From positions 6,959,001 to 7,023,000 of the forward strand of contig NZ_CP025113.1 of the NCBI RefSeq assembly GCF_002831585.1: DNA of 64,000 bases, given 5' to 3'. This document shows positions 16,703-25,681 of this stretch, in pieces. The stretch comes from Bradyrhizobium sp. SK17 (GTDB taxonomy: Bacteria; Pseudomonadota; Alphaproteobacteria; Rhizobiales; Xanthobacteraceae). The translations under genes and the position numbers were made by a program. Numbering within the stretch: the stretch's first letter is position 1; the number at the start of each line of letters is the position of its first letter. Below the pieces are notes generated by a model. It saw only the letters and a list, made by a program, of their open reading frames with translations. It made no database searches and was not told the origin of the DNA.

Positions 16703-17251
16703 TTGTTTGACGGAGTCTTGAGGGCGCTCGCGGCGATAGAGAAGATCGCCTCCACGATCGCCGCCGTGTTCATGTTCGCGATCATGATCATCGTGTTCGG
16801 CGATGTCATCATGCGCTACGCATTCAACAAGCCATTCTCCTGGGCCTACGACCTGATCTCGATCTATCTGATGGCCGGCATCTTCTTCCTGGTGCTGTCC
16901 GAGGCCTATGCCAACCACGCTCATGTCAGCGTGGATATCCTGCAACAGAAGTTTTCGCCGGCGATGATCCGCGTTTCGGAGATCGTGACGTGTGTCGTCG
17001 GCATCGCGGTGTTTTCGCTGATCGCCTACCTCGGCTTCCTGCGCGCCGTGGACAGCTTCAGGTCCGCCGACGTGATGGCCGGCGCGATCCCATGGCCGAT
17101 GTGGCCGTCGATCGGACTGGTACCGCTCGGCGCTGGCCTGATCACGATTCGCCTGACGTTGCACCTCATTGGACACCTCATCTCACTCGCCACCGGACGC
17201 AGCCTCATTGCTCTGCCGGCCTCCCATGCTGCCGGAGAAACCTTCGAATGA
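16703..17251 (+). CDS. dctQ: TRAP transporter small permease subunit
   Basis: A 182-residue protein with four hydrophobic helices and the DctQ pattern VFGDVIMRYAFNKPFSWAYD. The start is TTG at 16703, with GGGAGAG upstream. Its stop overlaps the DctM start (ATGA). It forms the membrane complex with DctM and takes substrate from the binding proteins at 15644 and 18561. Confidence 0.9.
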   Translation: MFDGVLRALAAIEKIASTIAAVFMFAIMIIVFGDVIMRYAFNKPFSWAYDLISIYLMAGIFFLVLSEAYANHAHVSVDILQQKFSPAMIRVSEIVTCVVGIAVFSLIAYLGFLRAVDSFRSADVMAGAIPWPMWPSIGLVPLGAGLITIRLTLHLIGHLISLATGRSLIALPASHAAGETFE

Positions 17252-18537
17252 CGCTCGTCCTGACGATGCTCGTGCTGTTCGCGCTGCTCGCGATCGGCAC
17301 GCCGGTTGGTTTCGCAATGGCGGGGTCCGGTGCTCTGGGCCTCTACATGATCGGCGGCATGCCGATCCTGTCGGGTATTCTGCAAACGGCACCGCTCTCG
17401 GCGGTCACCTCCTATGAGCTGATCACCATCCCGATGTTCCTGCTGATGGCGGAATTCGTCCTCGTCAGTGGCATTGCCGACGATCTGTTCAAGGCCACCG
17501 CGGCCTGGGTCGGACGCATTCCCGGCGGCCTCGGCATGGCAACGGCGCTGGCGGGTGCCGGCTTCGGCGCGATCTGCGGCACCAGCACCGCATCCGCCGC
17601 CACGTTGTCGGCGACGAGCTTGCCGGCGATGCTGAAGCAGGGCTACGAGCCGAAGATGGCGGCCGGCGTCGTCGCGATATCCGGCACGCTCGCCATGCTG
17701 ATCCCGCCATCGGTCGCGCTCGTGATCTACGGCCTGCTCGCCGAGGTGAACATCGGCGCGCTGCTGATCGGCGGGGTCATCCCCGGCATTCTCGTGACCT
17801 TCACGATCATGGCCACGGTCTGGTTCCTGGCCTGGCAGGATCCGTCGCGTGCGCCGGCGGCACCTTCGGTCTCGCTCGCGGAAAAGTTTCGTATGCTTCG
17901 CGTGGTCGGCCCGATGCTGTTGCTGTTCGGCATGGTCACCGGCGTCATCTACACGGGTGTCGCCACGCCGACCGAGGCGTCCGCGCTCGGTGCTTTCGGA
18001 GCGTTCGTGCTCGCCGTGTGGAAAGGCAAGATCAACCGCAAGACGCTGCGCAGCGCATTGATTCGCTCGGCACACGGCACCTGCATGATCGCCATGATCC
18101 TGTTCGGCGCATCGATCTTCGGTTACTTCTTCACGCTGACGCAGGTGACGCAGAACCTGGTGAGCTGGGTCGGCAGCCTCGCGGTACCGCCGTGGCTGAT
18201 CCTGACCATCATCCTGTTCGGCTATATCGTGCTCGGCTCATTCATGGATCAGATCGCGATCCTGGTATTGACCGTTCCGATCGTGCTGCCGCTGATCAAG
18301 TCGCTCGGCTACGATCCGCTGTGGTTCGGCGTCATCAAGATCGTCACCGCTGAGGTCGGCATGATCACGCCACCGGTGGGCCTCAACTGCTTTGTCGTAG
18401 CGCGCTACTCGGGGCGCCCCGTGGGCGAGGTCTTTCATGGCGTGTTTCCACACTTCGTCGCGCACCTGATTGCAATTGCGATCCTGGTGATCTGGCCGAT
18501 GATCATTCTCTGGCTGCCGATGAAGATGGGTTACTGA
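17248..18537 (+). CDS. dctM: TRAP transporter large permease subunit
   Basis: A 429-residue, about twelve-helix membrane protein of the DctM family. It has GFGAICGTSTASAATLS and GVVAISGTLAMLIPPSVALVI, the two typical glycine-rich hairpins, and VGLNCFVVARYSG near the end. It is the sodium-driven transport channel of the TRAP system. Its start overlaps the DctQ stop, and the second binding protein follows after 23 bases. The full length indicates a working carrier. Confidence 0.95.
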   Translation: MTLVLTMLVLFALLAIGTPVGFAMAGSGALGLYMIGGMPILSGILQTAPLSAVTSYELITIPMFLLMAEFVLVSGIADDLFKATAAWVGRIPGGLGMATALAGAGFGAICGTSTASAATLSATSLPAMLKQGYEPKMAAGVVAISGTLAMLIPPSVALVIYGLLAEVNIGALLIGGVIPGILVTFTIMATVWFLAWQDPSRAPAAPSVSLAEKFRMLRVVGPMLLLFGMVTGVIYTGVATPTEASALGAFGAFVLAVWKGKINRKTLRSALIRSAHGTCMIAMILFGASIFGYFFTLTQVTQNLVSWVGSLAVPPWLILTIILFGYIVLGSFMDQIAILVLTVPIVLPLIKSLGYDPLWFGVIKIVTAEVGMITPPVGLNCFVVARYSGRPVGEVFHGVFPHFVAHLIAIAILVIWPMIILWLPMKMGY

Positions 18538-18560
18538 CGAACTACAAGGGAGAAGACATA

Positions 18561-19598
18561 ATGTTCGTTCGATTGGGGAAGCCGCTAGCGCTCGCGGCGT
18601 TGATGTTCGCGGCGACAGCGGGTGCTGGCAGTGCACAGGAGAAGATCACACTTCGCCTCGTCGACAGCCTGCCGAACGGCCATGTGATTCATGAGCTCGT
18701 CGGCAAGCCATTTTCCGAACTCGTCACCAAGCTGACCAACGGCCAGGTCACCTTCCAGCACTTCCCGGCGGAGCAGCTTGGCAAGGCCAAGGACATGGCC
18801 CAGCTCACGGCCGTCGGCGTCGCCGACGTCTCCTACATCGTGCCGTCCTATTCGTCCGACAAGTTTCCGCTGACCGCGGTCGCCGAACTCCCCGGCATCT
18901 TCGACAGCGAATGCCAGGGCTCGCTTGCCTTCTACAAGGTCTCGCACAATGGCGGCATCCTGGAGACCAAGGAGTTCGCGCCGAACCAGCTTCGGCCGCT
19001 GGTCACGCTGGCGCTGCCGGCCTATCAGATTCAACTGGCGACCAGCCGCGAGGTGAAGACGGCGAAGGACCTCGAGGGGCTGAAGATCCGCACCACCGGC
19101 GGCGCCATGGACCTGATGATGCGCTCGATCGGCGGCGTGCCGGTGCGGATGGCCGCGCCCGAAATCTATGAATCGCTGACCCGCGGCACGCTCGACGGGC
19201 TGATCTTCTCCTATCAGAGCTCGGCGTCCTACGACTTCGGAAAGATTCTGAAGTCGGGCACCGAGGGACTGAACTTCGGCACCGCGATCTTCACCTATTC
19301 GATCGGCGAGATGAAGTTCAAGTCGCTGCCCGAGAACGTGCGCAAGGCGCTGGTCGAGGCCGGCGAGCAGACCACCCGCGAGGCCTGCAAGCGGTTCGAG
19401 GACGGCGAGAAGGCCGCGACCGACAAGATCAAGTCGCAGGGCATGAAGGTCATCAACTTCAGCGCCGACGACAAGAAGGTGTTCGACACCGCCTTCAAGT
19501 CGGTGGCACAGGATTGGGTGAAGGACGTCGACAAACGCGGCAAGCCAGGCAGCGAAGTCTTCAAAGCCTTCACCGAAGCGCTGGCCACCACCCATTGA
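18561..19598 (+). CDS. dctP: TRAP transporter substrate-binding protein, second copy
   Basis: A 345-residue DctP-family protein with a signal peptide ending near AGAGSAQ. It keeps QHFPAEQLGKAKDM, LKIRTTGGAMDL and VPVRMAAPEIYESL, closely paralleling the copy at 15644 (VPVRMAAPDAYESL), so the two are diverged tandem paralogues. It follows DctM by 23 bases in the same operon. The stop overlaps the TTG start of the CoA-transferase. Two binding proteins on one DctQM carrier suggest that two related acids enter by the same channel. Confidence 0.9.
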   Translation: MFVRLGKPLALAALMFAATAGAGSAQEKITLRLVDSLPNGHVIHELVGKPFSELVTKLTNGQVTFQHFPAEQLGKAKDMAQLTAVGVADVSYIVPSYSSDKFPLTAVAELPGIFDSECQGSLAFYKVSHNGGILETKEFAPNQLRPLVTLALPAYQIQLATSREVKTAKDLEGLKIRTTGGAMDLMMRSIGGVPVRMAAPEIYESLTRGTLDGLIFSYQSSASYDFGKILKSGTEGLNFGTAIFTYSIGEMKFKSLPENVRKALVEAGEQTTREACKRFEDGEKAATDKIKSQGMKVINFSADDKKVFDTAFKSVAQDWVKDVDKRGKPGSEVFKAFTEALATTH

Positions 19599-20833
19599 GC
19601 AACACGCTGACGAGAAAGACACCAACCAAGCCGGCGGGCCCGCTCGCCGGCGTCAGGATCATCGACCTCACCAGCGTGATGATGGGTCCCTACGCGACCA
19701 TGATCCTCGGCGACTACGGTGCCGACGTGGTCAAGGTCGAGAGTCCGGATGGCGACGTGATGCGCCACGCCGCCCCGATGCGTCATCCCGGGATGGGCGC
19801 GATGTACCTGCAGGGCAACCGCAACAAGCGCTCGATCGTGCTGGACCTCAAGAAGGCGAGTGGCCGTGAGGCATTGCTGCGGCTGGCCGCGACGGCCGAC
19901 GTATTCGTCCACAACGTCCGTCCCGCCGCGATGGCGCGCCTCAAGCTCGGCACCGACGATCTTCTCGCAGCCAACCCGCGGATCGTCTACGCCAGCCTGC
20001 ACGGCTTCGGTGAGACCGGCCCCTATGCCGGCCGGCCTGCTTATGACGACCTGATCCAAGGACTGACGGCGCTGCCCGCGCTCACCGGCCAGATCACCGG
20101 CGAGCCGCGCTACTCGCCGGCCACCATGGCCGACCGGGTCGTCGGCCTCAACGCGGTCCACGCCATCCTGGCGGCGCTGTTCCATCGCGAGCGCACCGGC
20201 GAGGGCCAGGCCATCGAAATCCCGATGTTCGAGACCATGGCGCAGTTCGTGCTCGGCGATCACATGGCCGGTCGCAGCTTCGATCCGCCGATCGGACCGC
20301 CCGGCTACTCCCGTCTGCTATCGCCCGACCGCCGGCCCTACCAGACCAGCGATGGCTACATTTGCGCACTGGTTTACTCCGACAAGCAGTGGAATGCGTT
20401 CTTCGCCAAGATCGGCCTTGCCGACGAGGCCGACCGTGATCCGCGGCTGAACAGCATCTCGGCGCGAACCAGGAACTATGACTTCGTCTACGACTGGTTC
20501 TCGCAGATGATGAAGACCCGCAGCACCGCCGAATGGATGCGCTTCTTCGCGGAGGCCGACATTCCGCACGCGCCGCTGCATGATCTCGACAGCCTGATCG
20601 ACGATCCGCATCTGGCCGAGGTCGGATTGATCCAGTCGCTGGACCACCCGACCGAAGGCACGCTGCGGGTTGCCGGCCCGGCGGCGACATGGAGTCGGAC
20701 GCCGCCATCGATCCGGACCTATCCGCCGAACCTCGGCGAGCATGGCCGCGAGATTCTGCGCGAAGCCGGCATTGCCGAGACCGAGATCGCCGCCCTCATC
20801 GCGGACGGCGCGCTGATCGAGCCTAACCGCTGA
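19595..20833 (+). CDS. CaiB/BaiF (family III) CoA-transferase, TRAP-linked
   Basis: A 412-residue family III CoA-transferase: GVRIIDLTSVMMGPYATMIL, YGADVVKVESPDGDVMRH, NRNKRSIVLDL and a full C-terminal domain. The proposed start is TTG at 19595, which overlaps the DctP stop; the longer frame from 19514 reads across the binding-protein gene. It ends the TRAP operon and its stop abuts the stop of the converging CitE-like gene. It probably activates the acid imported by the TRAP system as a CoA thioester; donor and acceptor are not known. Confidence 0.85.
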   Translation: MSNTLTRKTPTKPAGPLAGVRIIDLTSVMMGPYATMILGDYGADVVKVESPDGDVMRHAAPMRHPGMGAMYLQGNRNKRSIVLDLKKASGREALLRLAATADVFVHNVRPAAMARLKLGTDDLLAANPRIVYASLHGFGETGPYAGRPAYDDLIQGLTALPALTGQITGEPRYSPATMADRVVGLNAVHAILAALFHRERTGEGQAIEIPMFETMAQFVLGDHMAGRSFDPPIGPPGYSRLLSPDRRPYQTSDGYICALVYSDKQWNAFFAKIGLADEADRDPRLNSISARTRNYDFVYDWFSQMMKTRSTAEWMRFFAEADIPHAPLHDLDSLIDDPHLAEVGLIQSLDHPTEGTLRVAGPAATWSRTPPSIRTYPPNLGEHGREILREAGIAETEIAALIADGALIEPNR

Positions 20834-21688
20834 TCATTTCCGGCGCGACGCCAGGATCTTCTCGGCGGCGCGCAGATGCGGCTTGTCCAGCATCTTGCCG
20901 TCCATCTTGGCGACCCCGGACGGATTGTCGGCGAATGCGGCGATCACCCGCTCCGACCACGCGATCTCCTCGTCGGTCGGCATGAAGGCCGCGTTGACGA
21001 CATCGACATGCTTGGGATGGATCACGGCCTTGGCCAGGAAGCCGTCCTGCCGCGCGGCGATCGCCTCGGCCTTCAATGCGTCGAGATCGTTGATGTCGGT
21101 GGCGATGGTGTCGATCGCGACCACGCCGGCCGCCGCCGCGCCGATCAGGCAGAGATCGCGGGCCAGAATGAACGGAGAATGATAACGGCCATCGGTGCGG
21201 TTGCGGGTCGCACCGAGCGAAGCCGCGAGGTCTTCCGCGCCCCACATCATGCCCCAGAGCCGCGGGCTCATACTCTCGAAGTCAAGGATTTTCAGTACCG
21301 CTCGCGCCGTCTCGGTCGCGACCGTGACGATCCGTGTCGTCCCCGATGCAATGCCGGAAGCGGCCTCGAACGCGTCGAGATAGAGCGCGAGCTTGTTGAC
21401 ATCGGTGGCGCCGGCGCATTTCGGCAGCACGATGCCGTCGGGCTTCCCGGGCATCACGGCAGCTAAATCGCCGAGCGTCAGGTCGGTATCGAGCGCGTTG
21501 ACGCGGATGTAGAGCTTCTGTTCCGGATTGCGCGCGTCGAGCATTTGCCGCGTGATCCCGCGCGCCACCACCTTCTGGTCCGGCGCGATGGAATCCTCAA
21601 GATCGAGGATCAGCGCATCGGCCGCGGTCTTCTTGGCGCTCTCATATTTCCGGGTGCTGTCGCCGGGAACGAACAGGAACGATCGCAT
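20834..21688 (-). CDS. CitE/HpcH-type CoA lyase or aldolase
   Basis: A 284-residue member of the HpcH/HpaI aldolase family, CitE-like branch: RSFLFVPGDSTRKYESA at the N-terminus, ALILDLEDSI with a metal-binding acid, then GIVLPKCAGATDV. Relatives cleave malyl-CoA, citramalyl-CoA or similar thioesters. It is the last gene of a nine-gene minus-strand operon, just after a MaoC hydratase gene, a pairing seen in C4/C5 dicarboxyl-CoA breakdown. The exact thioester is inference. Confidence 0.9.
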   Translation of the reverse strand: MRSFLFVPGDSTRKYESAKKTAADALILDLEDSIAPDQKVVARGITRQMLDARNPEQKLYIRVNALDTDLTLGDLAAVMPGKPDGIVLPKCAGATDVNKLALYLDAFEAASGIASGTTRIVTVATETARAVLKILDFESMSPRLWGMMWGAEDLAASLGATRNRTDGRYHSPFILARDLCLIGAAAAGVVAIDTIATDINDLDALKAEAIAARQDGFLAKAVIHPKHVDVVNAAFMPTDEEIAWSERVIAAFADNPSGVAKMDGKMLDKPHLRAAEKILASRRK

Positions 21689-21691
21689 CGC

Positions 21692-22147
21692 TTACGCCTT
21701 CGGCTTGCAGTGCATCAGCCCCGTGCGCCGGCAGCTTGCCACCACCTCGCCGCGCTGATTAGTCATGGTGTGCTCGAACTCGACGATACCCTGGGTCGGC
21801 CGCGACTTGCTGGCCCGCTTGCCGATGATCTTGGTGTGCGCCTTCAGCGTGTCGCCATGAAACACCGGCTTCGGGAACTTGACATCAGTCATGCCTAGAT
21901 TGCCGACCGTCGTGCCCAGCGTCGTGTCGTAGACGCTCATGCCGATCATGATGCCGAGCGTATAGAGGCTGTTGAACAGCCGCTGGCCGAATTCGGTCTT
22001 CTCCGAGAAATGCGCGTCGAGATGCAACGGCTGCGGGTTCATGGTCAGGAGGCTGAACATGGTGTTGTCCATCTCCGTCACGGTCCGGCTGAACTCGTGA
22101 TGGAATTCCCGCCCGACCTCGAATTCTTCGAAATACAATCCAGCCAT
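21692..22147 (-). CDS. MaoC-like hot-dog hydratase
   Basis: A 151-residue single hot-dog domain with the MaoC pattern: NPQPLHLDAHFSEKTEFGQRL holds the hydratase region (Asp and His), and VKFPKPVFHGDTL the second typical strand. The length fits a one-domain enoyl-CoA or mesaconyl-CoA-type hydratase. The stop is four bases before the CitE start, and its own start abuts the upstream enoyl-CoA hydratase stop. With a CaiB enzyme and a CitE lyase it could form an activate-hydrate-cleave route. Confidence 0.9.
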   Translation of the reverse strand: MAGLYFEEFEVGREFHHEFSRTVTEMDNTMFSLLTMNPQPLHLDAHFSEKTEFGQRLFNSLYTLGIMIGMSVYDTTLGTTVGNLGMTDVKFPKPVFHGDTLKAHTKIIGKRASKSRPTQGIVEFEHTMTNQRGEVVASCRRTGLMHCKPKA

Positions 22148-22924
22148 TTACCGTCCCTTGTAGTTGGGCGTCCGCTTTTCGACGAACGCATTCAGCCCTT
22201 CCTGGCAGTCCTCCGTCGAGGCCACCACCACGAAGCTTTCCGCGGTGTTCTCCACCGAACGGCGGAAATCGGCATCGACCGCGCGCATAAACGCATCGCG
22301 GCCGATCTTCATCACGATCGGTGACTTCGCCGCCAGCTTGCGCGCGATCTCCCGGGCCCGCTCCAGCGCGGTACCCTTCGGCACCACCTCGCTGAGCAGG
22401 CCCATCCGATGGGCGGTCGCCGCATCGAAGGGCTCGCCGAGGAACAGCGGGCCGAACGCCTGGTGCTTGCCGACCAGTCGCGGCAGCTGCACGAAATGGA
22501 TCGCCGGGATCAGGCCGACATCGATCTCGGGATAGCCGAAGGTCGAGCCATCGCCCGCGACGATCATGTCGCAGGAGATCGCGATCGTCATGCCGCCGGC
22601 GCGCACCGCGCCGTCGATCGCCGCGATGGTCGGCTTGCCCATCCGGTACTGGGTATCGTTGAGGGCGAAGTACAACCGCTCGAGGAACGTCTTGGTCTCG
22701 ATCGCGGGCCTGCCCCTGACGATGTCGAGGTCGAGGCCAGCGCAGAACACCTTGTGGGCGCTGCTGACGATGACGGCGCGCACCGCCTCGTCATCGCGGG
22801 CTTTTGCCAACGCCACGAGCAGCGCGTCGATCAGCGGGATGCTGAGGGCGTTGACCGGCGCGCGGTCAAGCACGATCTCCGCGATCTGCCCGGTGACCGA
22901 GTAACGAACGAGGTCCGTGCTCAT
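22148..22924 (-). CDS. Enoyl-CoA hydratase/isomerase family protein
   Basis: A 258-residue crotonase-fold enzyme from the ATG at 22922-22924, which overlaps the CoA-transferase stop. The oxyanion-hole segments are KVFCAGLDLDIVRG and AVRAGGMTIAISCDM. The second catalytic glutamate is expected near GYPEIDVGLI. Hydration, isomerisation or hydrolysis of an acyl-CoA are all possible in the family. It is fused into the importer operon by tight spacing. Confidence 0.9.
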   Translation of the reverse strand: MSTDLVRYSVTGQIAEIVLDRAPVNALSIPLIDALLVALAKARDDEAVRAVIVSSAHKVFCAGLDLDIVRGRPAIETKTFLERLYFALNDTQYRMGKPTIAAIDGAVRAGGMTIAISCDMIVAGDGSTFGYPEIDVGLIPAIHFVQLPRLVGKHQAFGPLFLGEPFDAATAHRMGLLSEVVPKGTALERAREIARKLAAKSPIVMKIGRDAFMRAVDADFRRSVENTAESFVVVASTEDCQEGLNAFVEKRTPNYKGR

Positions 22925-24141
22925 GATGTCTCCCCTTGTCTCTTGGCTTGCCGGACCGCGCCTGATTGCAGCAGGCCGTCGATCTCGGCGGTACCAAAAC
23001 CGGCCTCTGTCAGCACAGCGCGGCTGTCCTGTCCGACATCCGGCGCAGCGCAGAGGTGATCCTCGGACAGGCTTGCGATCCCCGGCGTCCGCGGCGAGTA
23101 CACCGCGCCGACGCCCGGCGTGTCCTGGCGCACCGATGCCTTGATCGCCTCGACATGAGCGTTGCGCAGCCATTCACCGGGATTGAGAATCCTCTCCGCG
23201 ATGATGTCGGCGGCGTGCAGCCGCGCCAGCCAGGTCTCCGTCGGTTGGGTCAGGAACACCTCGCGCAGCTGCGGAATCAGCGTATCGGCGGCGTCGGCGC
23301 GGCGGGCGAAGTCGGCGAAACGCGGATCGCTGGCGAGATCGTCGCGGCCGATCGCAGTGCACAGCCGCTTGTATTGCGGCTCGTTCACCAGCGTCACCAT
23401 CATCCAGCCGTCCTGTGTCTGGTAGGTGCCGGCCGGCACATTCAGCGCCCGCGGCGCGCCGCCCTCAAGAATGAACTCGGCGACCTTGTGGCCCAGCAGC
23501 GCAGACGTCGACTGGCAGAGATTGACGTCGATCCAGCGGCCGGTCCCGACGGTCGCGCGTGCGAACAGCGTCGTCGCGATGGCCTGGAATGCATACACGC
23601 CGGTGACGACGTCGGAAATGGTCGTGCCGACCCGATGCGGCACGCCATCGGTGCCGACATTGACCGAGACCAGCCCGGAAAAGGCCTGCGCCACCGAATC
23701 AGAGCCCGGCCGCTTGGAGTACGGCCCACTCTGCCCGAAGCCACTGACTGACAGATAGACCAGGCCTCTGTTGTCGCGCGAGAGGCTCTCATAGCCGAGC
23801 CCGAGCCGCTCGGCGACGCCAGGACGAAATCCTTCAATGAGCACGTCGGCCTCGCGCGCCAGCCGCTGGGCGACCGCGATCCCGTCCTTGTTCTTCATGT
23901 CGAGGCACAGGCTGCGCTTGCCGCGGTTGTAGACCGCCGACAGCGTCGTGTGATTGCCGTAGGTCGTGCCGAGATAGCGCGACCAGTCGCCTTCCGGCGG
24001 CTCGACCTTGATGACGTCGGCGCCATAGACCCCGAGCAGCATCGCGCAGTAGGGCGAAGCGATTCCCTGCCCGAAATCGAGCACTTTGAGGCCCCGATAC
24101 GGCGCCTCATGCGTCGGCGTCAGCTTGCGTTCGACCGCCAT
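22921..24141 (-). CDS. CaiB/BaiF (family III) CoA-transferase, Liv-linked
   Basis: A 406-residue family III CoA-transferase: LKVLDFGQGIASPYCAMLLG, YGADVIKVEPPEGDWSRY, NRGKRSLCLDM and YLSVSGFGQSGPYS. The N-terminal acid after KVEPPEGD fits the family. It overlaps the hydratase gene by four bases and lies 66 bases after the LivF gene, so it belongs to the same operon. It probably converts the solute imported by the ABC system to its CoA ester or exchanges CoA between acids. It is similar in plan to the transferases at 3987 and 19595 but clearly diverged from them. Confidence 0.9.
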   Translation of the reverse strand: MAVERKLTPTHEAPYRGLKVLDFGQGIASPYCAMLLGVYGADVIKVEPPEGDWSRYLGTTYGNHTTLSAVYNRGKRSLCLDMKNKDGIAVAQRLAREADVLIEGFRPGVAERLGLGYESLSRDNRGLVYLSVSGFGQSGPYSKRPGSDSVAQAFSGLVSVNVGTDGVPHRVGTTISDVVTGVYAFQAIATTLFARATVGTGRWIDVNLCQSTSALLGHKVAEFILEGGAPRALNVPAGTYQTQDGWMMVTLVNEPQYKRLCTAIGRDDLASDPRFADFARRADAADTLIPQLREVFLTQPTETWLARLHAADIIAERILNPGEWLRNAHVEAIKASVRQDTPGVGAVYSPRTPGIASLSEDHLCAAPDVGQDSRAVLTEAGFGTAEIDGLLQSGAVRQAKRQGETS

Positions 24142-24207
24142 TTATCCTCCCGTTCTTCCTGACGAGCCGCATCCTTGGCCGTGATCCGACACCTTTCGGA
24201 GCATGCC

Positions 24208-24924
24208 CTACAGCGCCAGATAGCGCTGCCGGATGTTGTCGTTGGCTTTCAACTCTTCGATGGAGGATGTGTAGACGATCTGTCCCTTGTCGATAACCGT
24301 CGCGTGGCTCGCAAGGCCCAGGCAAAAATGCATGTTCTGCTCGGCGATCAACACTGTGGCACCGGTGCCACGGAGCTGCCGCAGCAGCTCGCCGATGCGC
24401 TGTACGATGATCGGCGCCAGTCCCTCGCTCGGCTCGTCCAGCAGCAGCAGCACCGGATTGCCCATCAGCGTGCGGGCAATTGCCAGCATCTGTTGCTCGC
24501 CGCCCGACAGCCGCCCGGCGATCCGGTGCCGCAGCGGCTCCAACAGCGGAAACACGTCGTAGACGCGCCGGATCGACCATTCATCCTGGCCATCAGGCCC
24601 CTTCTTCTGGCCGATCACGAGGTTGTCCTCGACCGTGTGCTCGGGAAAGATCTGGCGATCCTCCGGCACGAAGCCGAGCCCGGCCCGCGCGATGTGATGC
24701 GGCTTCAGTCCAGACACCAGTTGGCCGCGCAAGGTCACCTTACCGCGGCGCGCCGGCGCCAGCCCCATGATCGCCTTCATCGTGGTCGACTTGCCGGCGC
24801 CGTTGCGGCCGAGCAACGCCATGGTCTCGCCCTTCCGCACCGAGAGGCCGACGCCGAACAGGATCTGGCTGGTGCCGTAATAGACGTCGAGGTCCTCGAC
24901 CTGCACCACCGGCTGCGCGCTCAT
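24208..24924 (-). CDS. livF: Branched-chain-type ABC importer ATPase, LivF-like
   Basis: A 238-residue ATPase with Walker A GRNGAGKST, the signature LSGGEQQML and Walker B VLLLLDEPSEGL followed by the switch His region. It ends near SSIEELKANDNIRQRYLAL, typical of LivF. Its start overlaps the LivG stop. With LivG it drives the Liv-type permease; such systems in rhizobia import amino acids, amides or aromatic and dicarboxylic acids. Confidence 0.95.
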   Translation of the reverse strand: MSAQPVVQVEDLDVYYGTSQILFGVGLSVRKGETMALLGRNGAGKSTTMKAIMGLAPARRGKVTLRGQLVSGLKPHHIARAGLGFVPEDRQIFPEHTVEDNLVIGQKKGPDGQDEWSIRRVYDVFPLLEPLRHRIAGRLSGGEQQMLAIARTLMGNPVLLLLDEPSEGLAPIIVQRIGELLRQLRGTGATVLIAEQNMHFCLGLASHATVIDKGQIVYTSSIEELKANDNIRQRYLAL

Positions 24925-25679
24925 GCCACCGCTCCTGCAAGGTCGTCACTGCCGAGATAGGCCTCGATGACGGCTTCATTGCTGCGGATCGCGTCCGGCG
25001 TCCCGGTTGCCAGGATTCGGCCGTAGCACAGCACGACGATCTGCGGTGCGATCTTGAACACGATGTCCATGTCATGCTCGATGAACACGACGGTGATCTT
25101 CTGCTTCTCCCAGAGCTCGCGCACCTTGTCGATCATGCGCCAGCGTTCCTCGGTGCCCATGCCCGCGGTCGGCTCGTCGAGCAGCAGCACCTTGGGCTCG
25201 AGCACCAGCGCGAGCGCGATGTCGAGCAACTTCTGGTCACCATGCGACAGCGTCGCCGCGGTCCGGTTGCGCTTGCTGGCAAGGCCAAGCAGCTCCATCG
25301 CATGCTCGGCGCGGTCGCGCGTCTCGGCCAGCGGAAAACGGCGATGCATCACGCTGGCGCGGCGCTGATCGGCACAGACCGCTGCCAGCATCGTCTCCTC
25401 CACGGTCAGTGAGGGAAAGATACTCGCGACCTGGAAGGCCCGGCCGATGCCATGGCGCACGATCTCCGGCGGCGCCCGGCCCGCCATGTCGACGCCATTG
25501 AGCAGGATCTGCCCGGCATCCGGCCGCAGCGCGCCCGTGATCAGGTTGAAGAAGGTGCTCTTGCCGGCGCCATTGGGACCGATCACGGCGGTGAGCGAGC
25601 CATCGGGAAAGTCGAGCGAGACGTTGTCGGTCGCCTTGACGCCGCCGAAGGATTTTGAAAGCCCGCGAATCTCCAGCAT
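24921..25679 (-). CDS. livG: Branched-chain-type ABC importer ATPase, LivG-like
   Basis: A 252-residue ATPase from the ATG at 25677-25679. Walker A is GPNGAGKST, the signature LSHGDQKLL and Walker B VLLLDEPTAGM. LSHG replaces the common LSGG, a change tolerated in LivG proteins. A frame running further upstream overlaps the permease gene and is not used. The stop overlaps the LivF start. Confidence 0.95.
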   Translation of the reverse strand: MLEIRGLSKSFGGVKATDNVSLDFPDGSLTAVIGPNGAGKSTFFNLITGALRPDAGQILLNGVDMAGRAPPEIVRHGIGRAFQVASIFPSLTVEETMLAAVCADQRRASVMHRRFPLAETRDRAEHAMELLGLASKRNRTAATLSHGDQKLLDIALALVLEPKVLLLDEPTAGMGTEERWRMIDKVRELWEKQKITVVFIEHDMDIVFKIAPQIVVLCYGRILATGTPDAIRSNEAVIEAYLGSDDLAGAVA

Positions 25680-25681
25680 GC

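Noticed and set aside
15629..17176. A 515-residue open frame on the minus strand
   Set aside because: It lies opposite the TRAP binding protein and small permease genes, which have clear motifs and ribosome-binding sites. The antisense product has no recognisable domain.
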